Shown one piece after another: positions 49,853-59,158 of a stretch of DNA of 64,000 nucleotides. The notes beneath the pieces were generated by a model, which was not told where the DNA came from, made no database searches, and worked only from the letters and a program-made list of their open reading frames with translations. How positions within the stretch are numbered: position 1 is the first letter of the stretch; each line of letters begins with the position of its first letter. A program made the position numbers and the translations under genes. Source of the DNA: Desulforapulum autotrophicum (GTDB lineage: Bacteria; Desulfobacterota; Desulfobacteria; Desulfobacterales; Desulfolunaceae); NCBI GenBank assembly GCA_020723285.1, contig DYJE01000017.1, forward strand, positions 1 through 64,000, written 5' to 3'.

Positions 49853-51766
49853 ATGATGATTACGATAACACTGCCTGACGGGAACAGGAAAGAGTTCAGT
49901 GAAAAGCCCACCGGCATGGATGTGGCTTTGAGTATTTCCGAGGGGCTTGCTAGAAATTGTGTTGCGGCGGACGTGGATGGAACGTTATTCGATCTGAGCC
50001 GCCCCATCGAAACCGACGCACATGTTCGTCTTTTAACGGTCAAAGACCCGGAATCCCTTGAGATCATGCGTCACAGCGCCGCCCACGTCATGGCCCAGGC
50101 TGTTTCGTCCTTATATAAAGGTGCCAAGCTGACCATCGGACCTGTGGTGGACGACGGTTTTTACTACGACATCGACATGCCTCCGGTTTCCGAAGAGGAT
50201 TTTCCGAAAATCGAAGCTGAAATGAAAAAGATCGTGGACGGGAAAATTCCTTTTGAGCGGACGCTGGTCAGCAAGGCCGAAGCCCTCGATTTCTTTAAAG
50301 ACGATCCGTACAAACTGGAGCTGATCCGCGATCTGGAAGACGGCACCATTTCGCTTTACCGCCAGGGCGACTTCGTGGACCTCTGTCGCGGTCCCCATGT
50401 TCCGCATACGGGAATGGTCAAGGCCTTCAAGCTGATGAGAGTGTCCGGGGCTTACTGGCGTGCGGATCAGGCCAGGGCCCAGCTCCAGCGGCTTTACGGC
50501 ACGGCGTATTTTGACAAGAAGGAACTGGCCCAGTACCTTCACGTCCTGGAAGAAGCCAAAAAACGTGACCACCGGAAACTGGGAGCCCAGTTCGACCTGT
50601 TCAGCTTTCACGACGTGGCACCGGGTATGCCCTTTTTCCACGCCAAAGGCATGGCCATCTGGAACGCCCTGCTGGAATACTGGCGGGAAGAACACCGGGC
50701 CGCAGGGTATGTGGAGACCAAAACCCCCATCATGCTGGACCGCAGTCTGTGGGAGCGGAGCGGTCACTGGGAAAACTACCGGGAAAACATGTATGTCTCC
50801 ACCATCGATGATTTCGATTACGCCATCAAGCCTATGAACTGCCCCGGCGGCATGCTGCTTTACGGGACAACACGGCATTCGTACAAGGATCTGCCTATAA
50901 GGGCCGGTGAAATCGGTCTGGTCCATCGCCACGAGATGAGCGGTGCATTGTCCGGCCTTTTCAGGGTCAGAGCCTTTCATCAGGACGACGCCCATATCTT
51001 CATGACACCGGACCAGATTCAGGACGAAATTTTAGGCGTTCTTCGGTTGGTGGACAGGGTTTACAGTACCTTTGACCTGGGTTTTCACCTGGAGCTGTCC
51101 ACCCGGCCCGAAAAATCCATCGGAACCGACGAAGCCTGGGAAACGGCCACCAGCGGTCTTAAGGGCGCTCTTGACGCCTACGGAAAAGAATACCGGGTGA
51201 ACGAAGGGGACGGTGCGTTTTACGGACCCAAGATCGACATCCATATCAAGGACGCCATCGGAAGGACCTGGCAGTGCGGAACGATTCAGCTGGACATGAA
51301 TCTTCCCGAACGTTTCGATCTTTTCTATATCGGGGCGGACAACGAAAAACACCGGCCGGTGATGATCCACCGGGTCATATACGGATCGGTGGAACGGTTC
51401 TTCGGAATCCTTGTGGAACATTACGCGGGACGTTTTCCGTTGTGGCTCGCTCCGGTTCAGGTGGTGATTCTGCCTATGAACGACGAGCTCGTGGACTATT
51501 CCACAACGGTGAAGAACAAACTTGAGGCGGAAGGACTCCGGGTGGAGCTGGACAGCCGGACGGAAAGCCTGAAGAAAAAAGTCCGTGAAGCCCAGATCCA
51601 GCAGATTCCATTGATCATCACCCTGGGTGAGAAAGAACGGGAAGCGGGCACTCTGTCCGTCAGAACCCTGGACGGCAATGTGAAATACAACGTGTGCATG
51701 GACGAGCTGCTTGAAAAAGCCTTTGCCCATATCAAAACGAAAAAAGCGGATCTCGCCATTGTGTGA
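49853..51766 (+). CDS. thrS: Threonyl-tRNA synthetase
   Basis: 637 residues, the usual length. TGS domain at the N-terminus (ITLPDGNRKEFSEKPTGMDV), the editing domain with HSAAHVMAQAV and the RGPHVPHTG site, class II catalytic domain (YAIKPMNCPGGMLLY with the zinc-binding Cys; HRHEMSGALSGLFRVRAF motif 2; YRPVMIHRVIYGSVERFFG motif 3) and the anticodon-binding C-terminus. ATGATG start with AAAGGATAAAGG upstream. No T-box leader seen in the 200 bp upstream. Drives the following VanZ-like gene by overlap or close spacing. Confidence 0.97.
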   Translation: MMITITLPDGNRKEFSEKPTGMDVALSISEGLARNCVAADVDGTLFDLSRPIETDAHVRLLTVKDPESLEIMRHSAAHVMAQAVSSLYKGAKLTIGPVVDDGFYYDIDMPPVSEEDFPKIEAEMKKIVDGKIPFERTLVSKAEALDFFKDDPYKLELIRDLEDGTISLYRQGDFVDLCRGPHVPHTGMVKAFKLMRVSGAYWRADQARAQLQRLYGTAYFDKKELAQYLHVLEEAKKRDHRKLGAQFDLFSFHDVAPGMPFFHAKGMAIWNALLEYWREEHRAAGYVETKTPIMLDRSLWERSGHWENYRENMYVSTIDDFDYAIKPMNCPGGMLLYGTTRHSYKDLPIRAGEIGLVHRHEMSGALSGLFRVRAFHQDDAHIFMTPDQIQDEILGVLRLVDRVYSTFDLGFHLELSTRPEKSIGTDEAWETATSGLKGALDAYGKEYRVNEGDGAFYGPKIDIHIKDAIGRTWQCGTIQLDMNLPERFDLFYIGADNEKHRPVMIHRVIYGSVERFFGILVEHYAGRFPLWLAPVQVVILPMNDELVDYSTTVKNKLEAEGLRVELDSRTESLKKKVREAQIQQIPLIITLGEKEREAGTLSVRTLDGNVKYNVCMDELLEKAFAHIKTKKADLAIV

Positions 51767-51771
51767 GGGGT

Positions 51772-52167
51772 ATGGAACTCAAACGGAAAGCGATCACGTC
51801 ATGGATACAGCTTGGGGTTTACTGCGCTCTGATTCTTGGCCAGTCTACCCTGCCGCTGCCCATGAAGCAGTTCCACCACGCCGACAAGCTGGCCCATTTT
51901 ATGGCCTATGCGGTGCTGGGCGTTCTCGTTTTCAGGGCCTTACGGTTCATCCCCCAGGGTGACAAGGTTTATTTGAGAATAATCATGGCGGTGGTCATCT
52001 CAGCCCTGGTGGGCTTGAGCGACGAGATCCTCCAGATATTCGTCCCCACCCGGACTCTGGACCGCGTGGATCTGTATTACGATGTGGCCGGATGCTTCAT
52101 CGGCATCCTGGCCTATATTCTGTATAAAATGAACACGAACAAGCCCCCCGATGGAAAAGACTCCTGA
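51772..52167 (+). CDS. VanZ-like family membrane protein
   Basis: 131 residues, four membrane helices. VanZ features: KLAHFMAYAVLGVLVFRAL, then LVGLSDEILQIFVPTRTLDRVDLYYDVAGCFIGI, where the E-x-x-Q-x-F-x-P-x-R-x-x-x-x-x-D pattern is diagnostic. Function unknown; VanZ itself gives weak teicoplanin resistance but most chromosomal homologues have no resistance role. Start uncertain: ATG 51772, or GTG 51763 overlapping the thrS stop. Confidence 0.83.
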   Translation: MELKRKAITSWIQLGVYCALILGQSTLPLPMKQFHHADKLAHFMAYAVLGVLVFRALRFIPQGDKVYLRIIMAVVISALVGLSDEILQIFVPTRTLDRVDLYYDVAGCFIGILAYILYKMNTNKPPDGKDS

Positions 52168-52275
52168 CGGGTGTTTTTGCGTTCAGCCTGCCACCTGTTT
52201 TATAACATGCCTGATATCGGTTCAGGTGCCGATGAGCCGCATTAAAACCGAACATCATCTTTGGAGGACAACCCC

Positions 52276-53172
52276 ATGAGAATTGTGACCCGACCGGATT
52301 TTGACGGCATTGTCTGCGCCGTTCTCCTGAAGGAATTCCTGCCTGAAACCCGGAACGAGGCCATCGCCTGGATCGAACCGGGCACAATCCAGAGGGGCGG
52401 CGCGGATATCCGTCACGGGGATATTCTGGCCAACCTTCCCTACGATTCCAGATGCTCCATGTGGTTTGACCACCATGTGACCAACCGCATTGAAACGCCT
52501 TTCAGCGGTGCCTTTTCCATCGCACCATCCGCCGCCCGTGTGATTTACGATCATTTTGACACAGGACAAAAGGAAAAACACCGGGAGCTTGTGATTCAGG
52601 CCGACAAAGTCGATTCCGCAGACCTCACCGAAGAGGAGGTGATCCGTCCCGAGTCCAATCCGTTCGTTCTGCTTTCCATGACCGTCAACGGACGGCATGA
52701 GGAAGACGAACCTTATTGGAACCGGCTTGTCACACAGCTTGGAGCCTGTTCCATGGATCGTGTGATGGAAGACCCCGATGTGGCGAAACGCTGCCAAACG
52801 GTGGTTGCGCAGAACGCACTATATAAAGATCAGCTTATCCGTAACACACGGATGGAGGGACCGGTGGCGGTGACCGATTTCAGGTCTTTTGAATCAGCGC
52901 CGGAAGGCAACCGTTTTCTGGCCTACAGCCTGTTCCGTGACGCCGTGGTCAGCGTCAAGATCCGCCATGACCAGAAAGACAGAACGTATGTGATCGTCAG
53001 CGTCGGGCACAGCATTTTCAACAGAAACTGCACGGTCAATGCCGGGGAGCTTCTGTCACGGTACAGCGGAGGCGGACATTTCGGCGCGGCGGCCTGCCGG
53101 TTCCATCAGGACATGTCTGAAACGTTCATCGCCGAAATCATCGACATCCTGAGACGCAACGAACCCCTCTGA
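52276..53172 (+). CDS. DHH/DHHA1 family phosphoesterase
   Basis: 298 residues. DHH domain: RPDFDGIVCA (motif I, D-x-D), MWFDHHVTN (DHH motif) and QADKVDSADLTEEE, then the C-terminal DHHA1 part with YSGGGHFGAAACRF (GGGH). The family includes RecJ, inorganic pyrophosphatase and nanoRNase/c-di-AMP phosphodiesterases. Here the N-terminal GIVCAVLLKEF resembles stand-alone exopolyphosphatase-like members; substrate cannot be fixed. Strong GGAGG ribosome binding site; start at 52276. Co-oriented with the CCG Fe-S gene 20 bp later. Confidence 0.9.
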   Translation: MRIVTRPDFDGIVCAVLLKEFLPETRNEAIAWIEPGTIQRGGADIRHGDILANLPYDSRCSMWFDHHVTNRIETPFSGAFSIAPSAARVIYDHFDTGQKEKHRELVIQADKVDSADLTEEEVIRPESNPFVLLSMTVNGRHEEDEPYWNRLVTQLGACSMDRVMEDPDVAKRCQTVVAQNALYKDQLIRNTRMEGPVAVTDFRSFESAPEGNRFLAYSLFRDAVVSVKIRHDQKDRTYVIVSVGHSIFNRNCTVNAGELLSRYSGGGHFGAAACRFHQDMSETFIAEIIDILRRNEPL

Positions 53173-53192
53173 TAACTTTTTTTCGGACGGAC

Positions 53193-54515
53193 ATGAAGCT
53201 CACCGAACTGATCAACGCCCTTGACCAACTTGAAGACGCATGCACCACATGTAACCGCTGCGGCATGTGTCAGGCTGTTTGCCCTGTTTTCAGGGAAACC
53301 GGACGTGAAGGGGATGTGGCCCGTGGCAAAATCGCCCTGGTGGACGGCATCCGGAAAGAAATCCTCACGCGCCCCGGCCATGTGCTGGACCGCCTGAACC
53401 GCTGCCTGCTCTGCGGAGCCTGCCAGCGGAACTGCTCAAGGAAAGCGGATCTGGTCACGGTGTTTCTCAAGGCCCGGCTGATCATCAACGGGTATCTGGG
53501 GCTTTCACATTCCAAACGGCTGGTTTTCAGGGTGCTGCTCCGGCAGCCGGTGCTGTTTGATCGTCTGTCCCGCCTCGTGGGACGGCTTCAAAGATTCCTG
53601 GCAGACGTTCCCCAGGCTTTGGCGGTGTGGAACCGCATAGTACGGATCCCCCGGCTCGCCCTGTTGAACGGAAGAACTCTGATTCCTCCGGCCCGGCAAT
53701 CGTTCCGGGCCACGGTCAGGGACAGGAGCGGGTCCGTTCCCGATGTGGGAGAAAAAAAACCGGCCGTTCTTTTTTTTACGGGGTGCCTGATTGACAAGAT
53801 CATGCCCGAGGTGGGCCGTGCCTGCGTTGAGGTTTTGCGTGACGCGGGAGTCGACGCGCTGTTTGCCGAAAATGAAGTCTGCTGCGGTATTCCCGCGTTG
53901 TCCGCCGGCGACGGGCCGGGATTCTGCCGTCTTGTGGAGCAAAACATCGACGGAATAGGCAACCGGAGTTTCGACGCCCTGGTCACAGCATGCGCCACCT
54001 GCACCTTGACTGTCAGGGACATCTGGCCGTCCCTTTATCAGGGTGGAAAAAAAGACAAGGTTCAGGCCATGGCCGGACGGGTCATGGACATCCACGCGTA
54101 CCTTTTCACCCGGACCGCCCTTCCTAGTATTCTTGGCGCGCTGGAATCGATCCGCAAGCCGGACACGGTGAAAACTCTGACTTACCATGAACCCTGCCAC
54201 CTGAAACAGGGCGGCGTTTCCACGATGATCCGGGACACACTCAAAAGACTTCCGGGTTACCGTTATGTGGAAACAAGAGCCCCCGGAACCTGCTGTGGCA
54301 TGGGCGGCAGTTTCAACCTCAGTCATTACGATCTTTCCTCCCGTATCGGCGAAAGAAAAGCCGAGGACATCGTCAGCTCCGGCGCGGACATCGTCTGCAC
54401 CGCCTGCCCCGCCTGTATGATGCAGCTGAAAGACATGCTTCACAAAACCGGCGCAACGGTGGAGGTCCGGCATGTCATGGAGATTGTTTCGGACGCCCTT
54501 TCCGCGCGGCGTTAA
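53193..54515 (+). CDS. (Fe-S)-binding CCG-domain protein (GlcF/GlpC/heterodisulfide reductase D-like)
   Basis: 440 residues. Two N-terminal [4Fe-4S] motifs, CTTCNRCGMCQAVCP (~residues 15-30) and CLLCGACQRNCS (~70-82), then two CCG domains: LFFTGCLIDKIMPEV..NEVCCGIPALSAG and YHEPCHLKQGG..GTCCGMGGSFNLS. This is the layout of glycolate oxidase GlcF, anaerobic GlpC and HdrD, which take electrons from a flavoprotein or quinone. No FAD-binding oxidase partner gene is adjacent here, so it may act with an unlinked dehydrogenase. DHH gene upstream. Confidence 0.9.
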   Translation: MKLTELINALDQLEDACTTCNRCGMCQAVCPVFRETGREGDVARGKIALVDGIRKEILTRPGHVLDRLNRCLLCGACQRNCSRKADLVTVFLKARLIINGYLGLSHSKRLVFRVLLRQPVLFDRLSRLVGRLQRFLADVPQALAVWNRIVRIPRLALLNGRTLIPPARQSFRATVRDRSGSVPDVGEKKPAVLFFTGCLIDKIMPEVGRACVEVLRDAGVDALFAENEVCCGIPALSAGDGPGFCRLVEQNIDGIGNRSFDALVTACATCTLTVRDIWPSLYQGGKKDKVQAMAGRVMDIHAYLFTRTALPSILGALESIRKPDTVKTLTYHEPCHLKQGGVSTMIRDTLKRLPGYRYVETRAPGTCCGMGGSFNLSHYDLSSRIGERKAEDIVSSGADIVCTACPACMMQLKDMLHKTGATVEVRHVMEIVSDALSARR

Positions 54516-54526
54516 TTCCAGTTCGC

Positions 54527-55198
54527 TTACAAAACAAACCGGATGTATTTGATGGTTTTCCCCACGGCCAGATAACGTTTTTCATACGTGGTGAGAATGG
54601 ACGTGATATCGGTGCCTTCCGCATCCGTGCCGTGAAGGTCGTCCGTATGTTGCAGCACCTTGAACCCGTGGCCGGGAATGCTTTCACGGGAGAATTCGTA
54701 AAGAGCCGCGCTGTCGGTTTTCAGATGCAGGGTGCTGCCGGGCGCGAACACCTGGCTGTATAGTCCGAGAAACCGCCGGGATGTCAGACGCCGTTTGCCG
54801 TTTTCCATGGATTCATGGGGATCGGGGAAGGTGATGTACCCTTCGGAAAAAAAGTGAGGGGGGAAAAAAGCGGCGATGCATTCGATACGAAGTCTGACGA
54901 AACACACATTGGCAAGGCCTTCCGTCATGGCGATCGAGGCTCCCGCCATCATCCGGTCGCTTTTGACGTCCACGCCGATAAAGTTTCTGTCCGGGTATCT
55001 TCGGGCAAGACCCACGGTGAACTCCCCCTTGCCGCAACCCAGCTCCACGGTCACGGGGTTGCCGTTGCCGAAATACGACGCGTCGAACGACGAATCCAGG
55101 ATGAAACTCTTGAAGTCCAGGGTCCGGGGCTGAATGATGTTGGGAAGCTCAAAGGCCGCCGCGTATTTGATCTGTTTCTTTTTTCCCATAGTTCCCAT
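54527..55198 (-). CDS. trmB: tRNA (guanine-N7-)-methyltransferase TrmB
   Basis: 223 residues, class I methyltransferase. SAM motif I VELGCGKGEFTVGLARRYPD, then FIGVDVKSD, and the family motif ITFPDPHESMENGKRRLTS (normally F-P-D-P-W-x-K-x-x-H-x-K-R-R), here with His where Trp is usual. Methylates G46 of tRNA. A second possible ATG is nine bases downstream. It converges on the CCG-protein gene. Confidence 0.87.
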   Translation of the reverse strand: MGTMGKKKQIKYAAAFELPNIIQPRTLDFKSFILDSSFDASYFGNGNPVTVELGCGKGEFTVGLARRYPDRNFIGVDVKSDRMMAGASIAMTEGLANVCFVRLRIECIAAFFPPHFFSEGYITFPDPHESMENGKRRLTSRRFLGLYSQVFAPGSTLHLKTDSAALYEFSRESIPGHGFKVLQHTDDLHGTDAEGTDITSILTTYEKRYLAVGKTIKYIRFVL

Positions 55199-55438
55199 GC
55201 TGCATAAAAAATGACACCCGTATTGAAAGAAACAGTTCTTATCAGCCCGAAGGAAAAACCGCCAGATAAAAAAGAAACCGTTCCTGACAGCCCATGCCCC
55301 ATGAGCCGGGCCGATCGCCTGAACGTGAACAGACCTTTTCCTTATTGCCTTTATAAGGAAAATCTCTTAATAAATGTGGGGTTTTTGATTGATAAACGCA
55401 TTTTCAATAGATACACAGCGTCACAAAGGAGGCGTCAT

Positions 55439-57235
55439 ATGGCTTACGAATACGGTTCAACGGATCTCGACATCCGGAACCCGTTCAAACAGGTGGGACT
55501 TGTTCAGGCGATCCGGGGTGGTGTTGTCAGCATCATGGGGATCTACGCCCTTCTCTCGGTCAAGGGACTGGTTTCGACAAACCAGAAAATCCAGGGTTGG
55601 CTGATGCTGGCCGCAGGGGTTGTTCTTCTTACGGCGGGGCTCACGGCCCTTGGTCGGGGGATTTTTCAGATCATGCGGTTTTTCGTCGGGCGGGGCGTTC
55701 CCACCAGTCTTTCCAAAAATATGGCGAAAAGCGAAGCCCACACCGTGGAAAACGATGTGGCCTACACGGCCCAGCAGATCGAACAGATGCTCCAGGGGCG
55801 GAAAAACCTCACGTTCATCGAACCCACGGACTGGTTTTCCCGGATGATCCATACCCTTTTCCCCAAGCTGATCCTTATGCCCTACACCTACAGGAACATG
55901 GCCCAGCGCGTGGTCAGGGCTCTGGCCATGACCCTCATCGGATTTCTCTGCTTCGGTCTTACCTGGTTTTCCGGAACAACGGGCCTGAGCACCATCAGCA
56001 AAACGCCCATCCTGGACTGGGTGGCCCTGGCCCTCACCCTGTACCTGATCTACACCTGGCTGAGCATCCGCAAACCCCTTGAGCGGAGTCTTCAGCAGAA
56101 CACCGACGTCACAGGCGTCAAGGGGCTGGTGTTCTACATCACCGTGGCCATCCTTTTGCCGTTCGGACTTCTCTATGTCCACGATGAAGTACAGAAACTG
56201 CCCAAACTCCACATGGACCCCAACCTGTTCATCCCCGTGATCTGCGTGCTGGCCGTATTTGTGGCCGCCGCGTTCTTTTTCCTCCTGTTCCAGCGGATGA
56301 ACCAGATCGACCCCAAAACCGAAGTGTCCGAACTCCGGGACAACTGGCAGGAATCCATTCACCCCCAGGAGATTTTCATCAACTTCGAAAGCATCGTTAT
56401 GGCCAACCGAAGGTACAAGGAAGTACCCAACAGGGTCTACCGGGAATTTGACGCCCGGCTTTTCGAAGAAGGAAGCAATGACAAAGGCCATTTCAAAGGC
56501 GAAGTGATTCAGGAGACTCAGCCGGTGTTCAGGCCCGTGGAGCAGGGCGTGGGTTTTTCCGTGGTGCGGATGGCTCTCACCATAGCCGGTCATGTGCTGC
56601 TGGCTCTTGCGGCCTACTGGCTTTACAGAACCGTGGGGAATCTCGAAGGTTTCGAAGCCTTGAAAAAAGGCGCTGAAATGGACGCCAAGATCATGGGCAG
56701 CGTGGGCATCCTGATCATGGGCCTGATCCTCTGGACGTTCGGCAGCATCATGGCCAATTTCGCCCTGGCTTTCTGGGCGGAAATGCAGTTTGAAAGCCTT
56801 CTCGTGTATTTCAAATGCCAGGGCACGTACACCGCGTCCAAGCTCAGTACGGGCACGAGCATCTACGACAGTACCCGGTCCGAAAACACCGTGGTCCGGT
56901 CAAGCCTCACGCCGTGGCTGATCGCCTGCCGCGTCGTGACGTGCAGTTTCGCGGGCTTCGGCATGAAAAACCTGGAATACGCCCGGCACATCATCGAGAT
57001 GCACAAGTCCGACACGGATCTTGCCACCATCGTCGCTGAAATCCGGGAATTTATCCGCAGCCGCCAGGCCATCGCCGGTATCGGCAATGAAAAAGACCTG
57101 GAATCCGCCTCCCAGATCTACCAGATGAATGCCCAGACCCGGGTGGGTTACGCCAAAGCCGAAGCCACAGGCCGGATCGAAGGCATGAAACCTCAGAATT
57201 ACATTCCCGACAACACCGGCGACGATAATCCTTGA
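55439..57235 (+). CDS. Large multi-pass membrane protein of unknown function
   Basis: 598 residues; not recognised. Hydrophobic segments near residues 27-43, 52-78, 158-178, 191-209, 228-246, 262-284 and two more at roughly 365-430 give about eight membrane helices. Two soluble regions follow helices 2 and 6 (KSEAHTVENDVAYTAQQIEQM; an acidic ~80-residue loop), and a ~130-residue C-terminal tail with EFIRSRQAIAGIGNEKDLES. No catalytic motif found. Start 55439 is set by AAGGAGG; the frame is open back to 55211 without a good start. Followed by a perfect hairpin. Monocistronic. Confidence 0.7.
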   Translation: MAYEYGSTDLDIRNPFKQVGLVQAIRGGVVSIMGIYALLSVKGLVSTNQKIQGWLMLAAGVVLLTAGLTALGRGIFQIMRFFVGRGVPTSLSKNMAKSEAHTVENDVAYTAQQIEQMLQGRKNLTFIEPTDWFSRMIHTLFPKLILMPYTYRNMAQRVVRALAMTLIGFLCFGLTWFSGTTGLSTISKTPILDWVALALTLYLIYTWLSIRKPLERSLQQNTDVTGVKGLVFYITVAILLPFGLLYVHDEVQKLPKLHMDPNLFIPVICVLAVFVAAAFFFLLFQRMNQIDPKTEVSELRDNWQESIHPQEIFINFESIVMANRRYKEVPNRVYREFDARLFEEGSNDKGHFKGEVIQETQPVFRPVEQGVGFSVVRMALTIAGHVLLALAAYWLYRTVGNLEGFEALKKGAEMDAKIMGSVGILIMGLILWTFGSIMANFALAFWAEMQFESLLVYFKCQGTYTASKLSTGTSIYDSTRSENTVVRSSLTPWLIACRVVTCSFAGFGMKNLEYARHIIEMHKSDTDLATIVAEIREFIRSRQAIAGIGNEKDLESASQIYQMNAQTRVGYAKAEATGRIEGMKPQNYIPDNTGDDNP

Positions 57236-57241
57236 TAACAA

Positions 57242-57268
57242 GAGGAAAGGGAGATTCTCCCTTTCCTC
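57242..57268 (+). terminator. Perfect 12-bp hairpin after the membrane-protein gene
   Basis: GAGGAAAGGGAG-att-CTCCCTTTCCTC begins six bases after the stop at 57235. No T-run follows, so it may end transcription poorly or act as an mRNA-stabilising 3' end. Confidence 0.55.
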
Positions 57269-57324
57269 ACCCCAATGATGATTCGGATAACGTGTATGTG
57301 ATTGTCCGGTGAATCTAATAAAGG

Positions 57325-57387
57325 TTGACATTGTTGGATTGAATACATATATATGGTCAATAATTGGATAATTGACTATATATATGT
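57325..57387 (+). promoter_or_regulatory. Sigma-70 promoter with 43-bp palindromic operator
   Basis: TTGACA (57325-57330), 17 bp, TATATA (57348-57353): a near-consensus promoter. From 57345 to 57387 the sequence is a nearly perfect palindrome: outer arms ACATATATAT / ATATATATGT and inner arms GTCAAT / ATTGAC around 57366, covering the -10 and the expected start of transcription. The next gene encodes an HTH protein, which is the expected autorepressor. Confidence 0.75.
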
Positions 57388-57396
57388 GGCCAAAAT

Positions 57397-57867
57397 ATGA
57401 AATCCGATCATCAAAAACTTATTCGTGAACAACTGGACATCTCACTGAAGCGTTTTTCGGAACTCCGATATGTCAACCTTCCCCGAAAAGGATGGATACG
57501 TGCGATCCGGGACGCTCTGGGTCTCAGCACGCGTCAGCTGGGACAACGACTGGGTGTCAGCAAGTCACGGGTTACCCGCATTGAACAGGATGAGCTGGCT
57601 GAAAACGTCACCTTCAAAACCATGCGGCGCATGGCCGAAGCTTTGGACTGTGAGTTCGTCTATGGCCTCGTTCCCCGGAGGTCTCTTGAAGAAACATTGA
57701 AAGAACAGGCCCTTCGTGTTGCGGAAAAGCGCTTATCCCGTGTTTCCCATACCATGACGCTCGAAGATCAGGGGCTTTCACCCGACGAGCTGAAAAGCAT
57801 CATTGAAACAGCGGCCGAAGATCTTCTTTGTAACAATCTGAAATCACTATGGGAGCCTGACCGTTGA
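57397..57867 (+). CDS. Mobile mystery protein A (XRE-type antitoxin-like regulator)
   Basis: 156 residues. It matches the protein family known as mobile mystery protein A: N-terminal EQLDISLKRFSELRYVNLPRKGWIRAIRDALGLS then HTH (TRQLGQRLGVSKSRVTRIEQDE) and MRRMAEALDCEFVYGLVP. It is always found with a Fic-domain partner and often on mobile elements. No good Shine-Dalgarno before ATG; the 5' UTR would be ~37 nt. It probably binds the palindrome and neutralises or regulates the Fic protein, whose TTG start overlaps its stop by four bases. Confidence 0.85.
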   Translation: MKSDHQKLIREQLDISLKRFSELRYVNLPRKGWIRAIRDALGLSTRQLGQRLGVSKSRVTRIEQDELAENVTFKTMRRMAEALDCEFVYGLVPRRSLEETLKEQALRVAEKRLSRVSHTMTLEDQGLSPDELKSIIETAAEDLLCNNLKSLWEPDR

Positions 57868-58448
57868 CCTTGGATTGTCCGGACGGTGCCACACCTCTTG
57901 ATTATGATGAAATGAACGGGCTGTTGCTGACCCACATCACCACCCGGGGTGAACTTGACCGATGGGAAATGGAGAATGTTCACCTGGCTTTTCAATGGGC
58001 TGATCGAATCAAACACAAAAACATTACCGATGAAAATTTTTTAAGTCTTCTGCACAAACGGATGTTCGGAAAGGTCTGGAAGTGGGCGGGAACATACCGG
58101 AAATCAGATAAAAATATCGGTGTGTCCTGGGTGGAAATTCCCGTTTACATGAAAATTCTCTGTGACGACGCCAAAGCATGGTCGGAATTCGCCACATATC
58201 CGGCCGATGAATATGCTGCTCGTTTTCATCACCGCCTCGTTTACATCCACCCTTTTGCCAATGGAAACGGACGTCATTCACGGCTTGTGGCGGACCTGAT
58301 TCTTGAAAAAATGTTTGATGCACAACCATTTTCATGGGGCAAGTCAACCCTGACGAAACAGGGCGAGGCCAGAACTGCTTACATCAAAGCGCTGAAAGCC
58401 GCAGATGACCATGATTATTCATTGCTTCTCGATTTTGTCAGGTCATGA
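57864..58448 (+). CDS. Mobile mystery protein B (Fic domain protein)
   Basis: 194 residues. The Fic motif VYIHPFANGNGRHSRL (H-P-F-x-N-G-N-G-R-x-x-R) is intact, so it should catalyse AMPylation or a related nucleotidyl/phosphoryl transfer to a protein hydroxyl. KVWKWAGTYRKSDKNIG is the flap region. N-terminal THITTRGELDRWEMENV is typical of mobile mystery protein B and may be the inhibitory helix segment (T-x-x-x-E), though the next residue is L rather than the usual G/N. TTG start with GGGAG nine bases upstream. Candidate toxin of the pair; target unknown. Confidence 0.87.
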   Translation: MTLDCPDGATPLDYDEMNGLLLTHITTRGELDRWEMENVHLAFQWADRIKHKNITDENFLSLLHKRMFGKVWKWAGTYRKSDKNIGVSWVEIPVYMKILCDDAKAWSEFATYPADEYAARFHHRLVYIHPFANGNGRHSRLVADLILEKMFDAQPFSWGKSTLTKQGEARTAYIKALKAADDHDYSLLLDFVRS

Positions 58449-58459
58449 ATGTCATTATT

Positions 58460-59158
58460 TTATAACGTATCGGATTCCTTGATTTCGATGAACTGGGCCA
58501 GGGTTGATTTTTTAACGTGGGTCAGGGTGATTCGCATTTCGTTGGCGATGTAGGCTTCGATGGCTTTTGCGCCTTTTTCCGGATCTTTGGTGACAAGGGC
58601 GTCCAGTATGACTTTGAAATACTCGAAACTGTCGGTGAGAGAACCGGCTTTGAGCACAATGGCGATGTACTGAAAGCGTTTGAGATTGGGCATGATGCTT
58701 TTCACCACCTGCTTGAGGGCCGGATTTTCCGTGGCCTCGATGGCGATTTCCACACAGCGGATCAACGCATCGTTGAACAGCTTGTAATCGTTCGCCCTGG
58801 CGTGTTTTTCCATTTCCCCATAGATCCCGGCCAGTTCCCGGACCTGTTCATCGCTGCAGTGTTCGATGCAGCGCCGTGTCACATGCCCCAGAAGGAGGAT
58901 GAACATATCGCAATAGTCTTCAATGCTTTTTTCAGTGATGGCTCTGGCGCGTATGCCGCATCGGGGAACAAGTTCCACCAGGCCGGTTTGTTCCAGAATG
59001 CGGAACGCTTCGCGCACCGGTGACCGGCTCACACCCAGTTCCTTTGCCAATTTTTCTTCCATGATCCGTTCGCCCGGAACGATCTTCAGGCTGATCACCT
59101 GATCGATGAGGTATTCGGCGATTTGGTCCGACAGATTTTTCGATGCATTGAACGCCAT
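58460..59158 (-). CDS. GntR family regulator, FadR/FCD subfamily
   Basis: 232 residues. N-terminal winged HTH (GERIMEEKLAKELGVSRSPVREAFRILEQTGLV) and an all-helical FCD effector domain with the metal-binding Asp/His positions partly visible (NDALIRCVEIAIEA). Starts at 59158, divergent from the transducer gene. FCD-type GntR regulators usually respond to organic acids; target is unknown. Confidence 0.92.
   Translation of the reverse strand: MAFNASKNLSDQIAEYLIDQVISLKIVPGERIMEEKLAKELGVSRSPVREAFRILEQTGLVELVPRCGIRARAITEKSIEDYCDMFILLLGHVTRRCIEHCSDEQVRELAGIYGEMEKHARANDYKLFNDALIRCVEIAIEATENPALKQVVKSIMPNLKRFQYIAIVLKAGSLTDSFEYFKVILDALVTKDPEKGAKAIEAYIANEMRITLTHVKKSTLAQFIEIKESDTL

Noticed and set aside
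55457-56593. 378-codon open frame antisense to the 598-residue membrane protein
   Set aside because: The plus-strand frame has a strong ribosome binding site and membrane-helix periodicity; the antisense product looks like a His/Gly-rich shadow.
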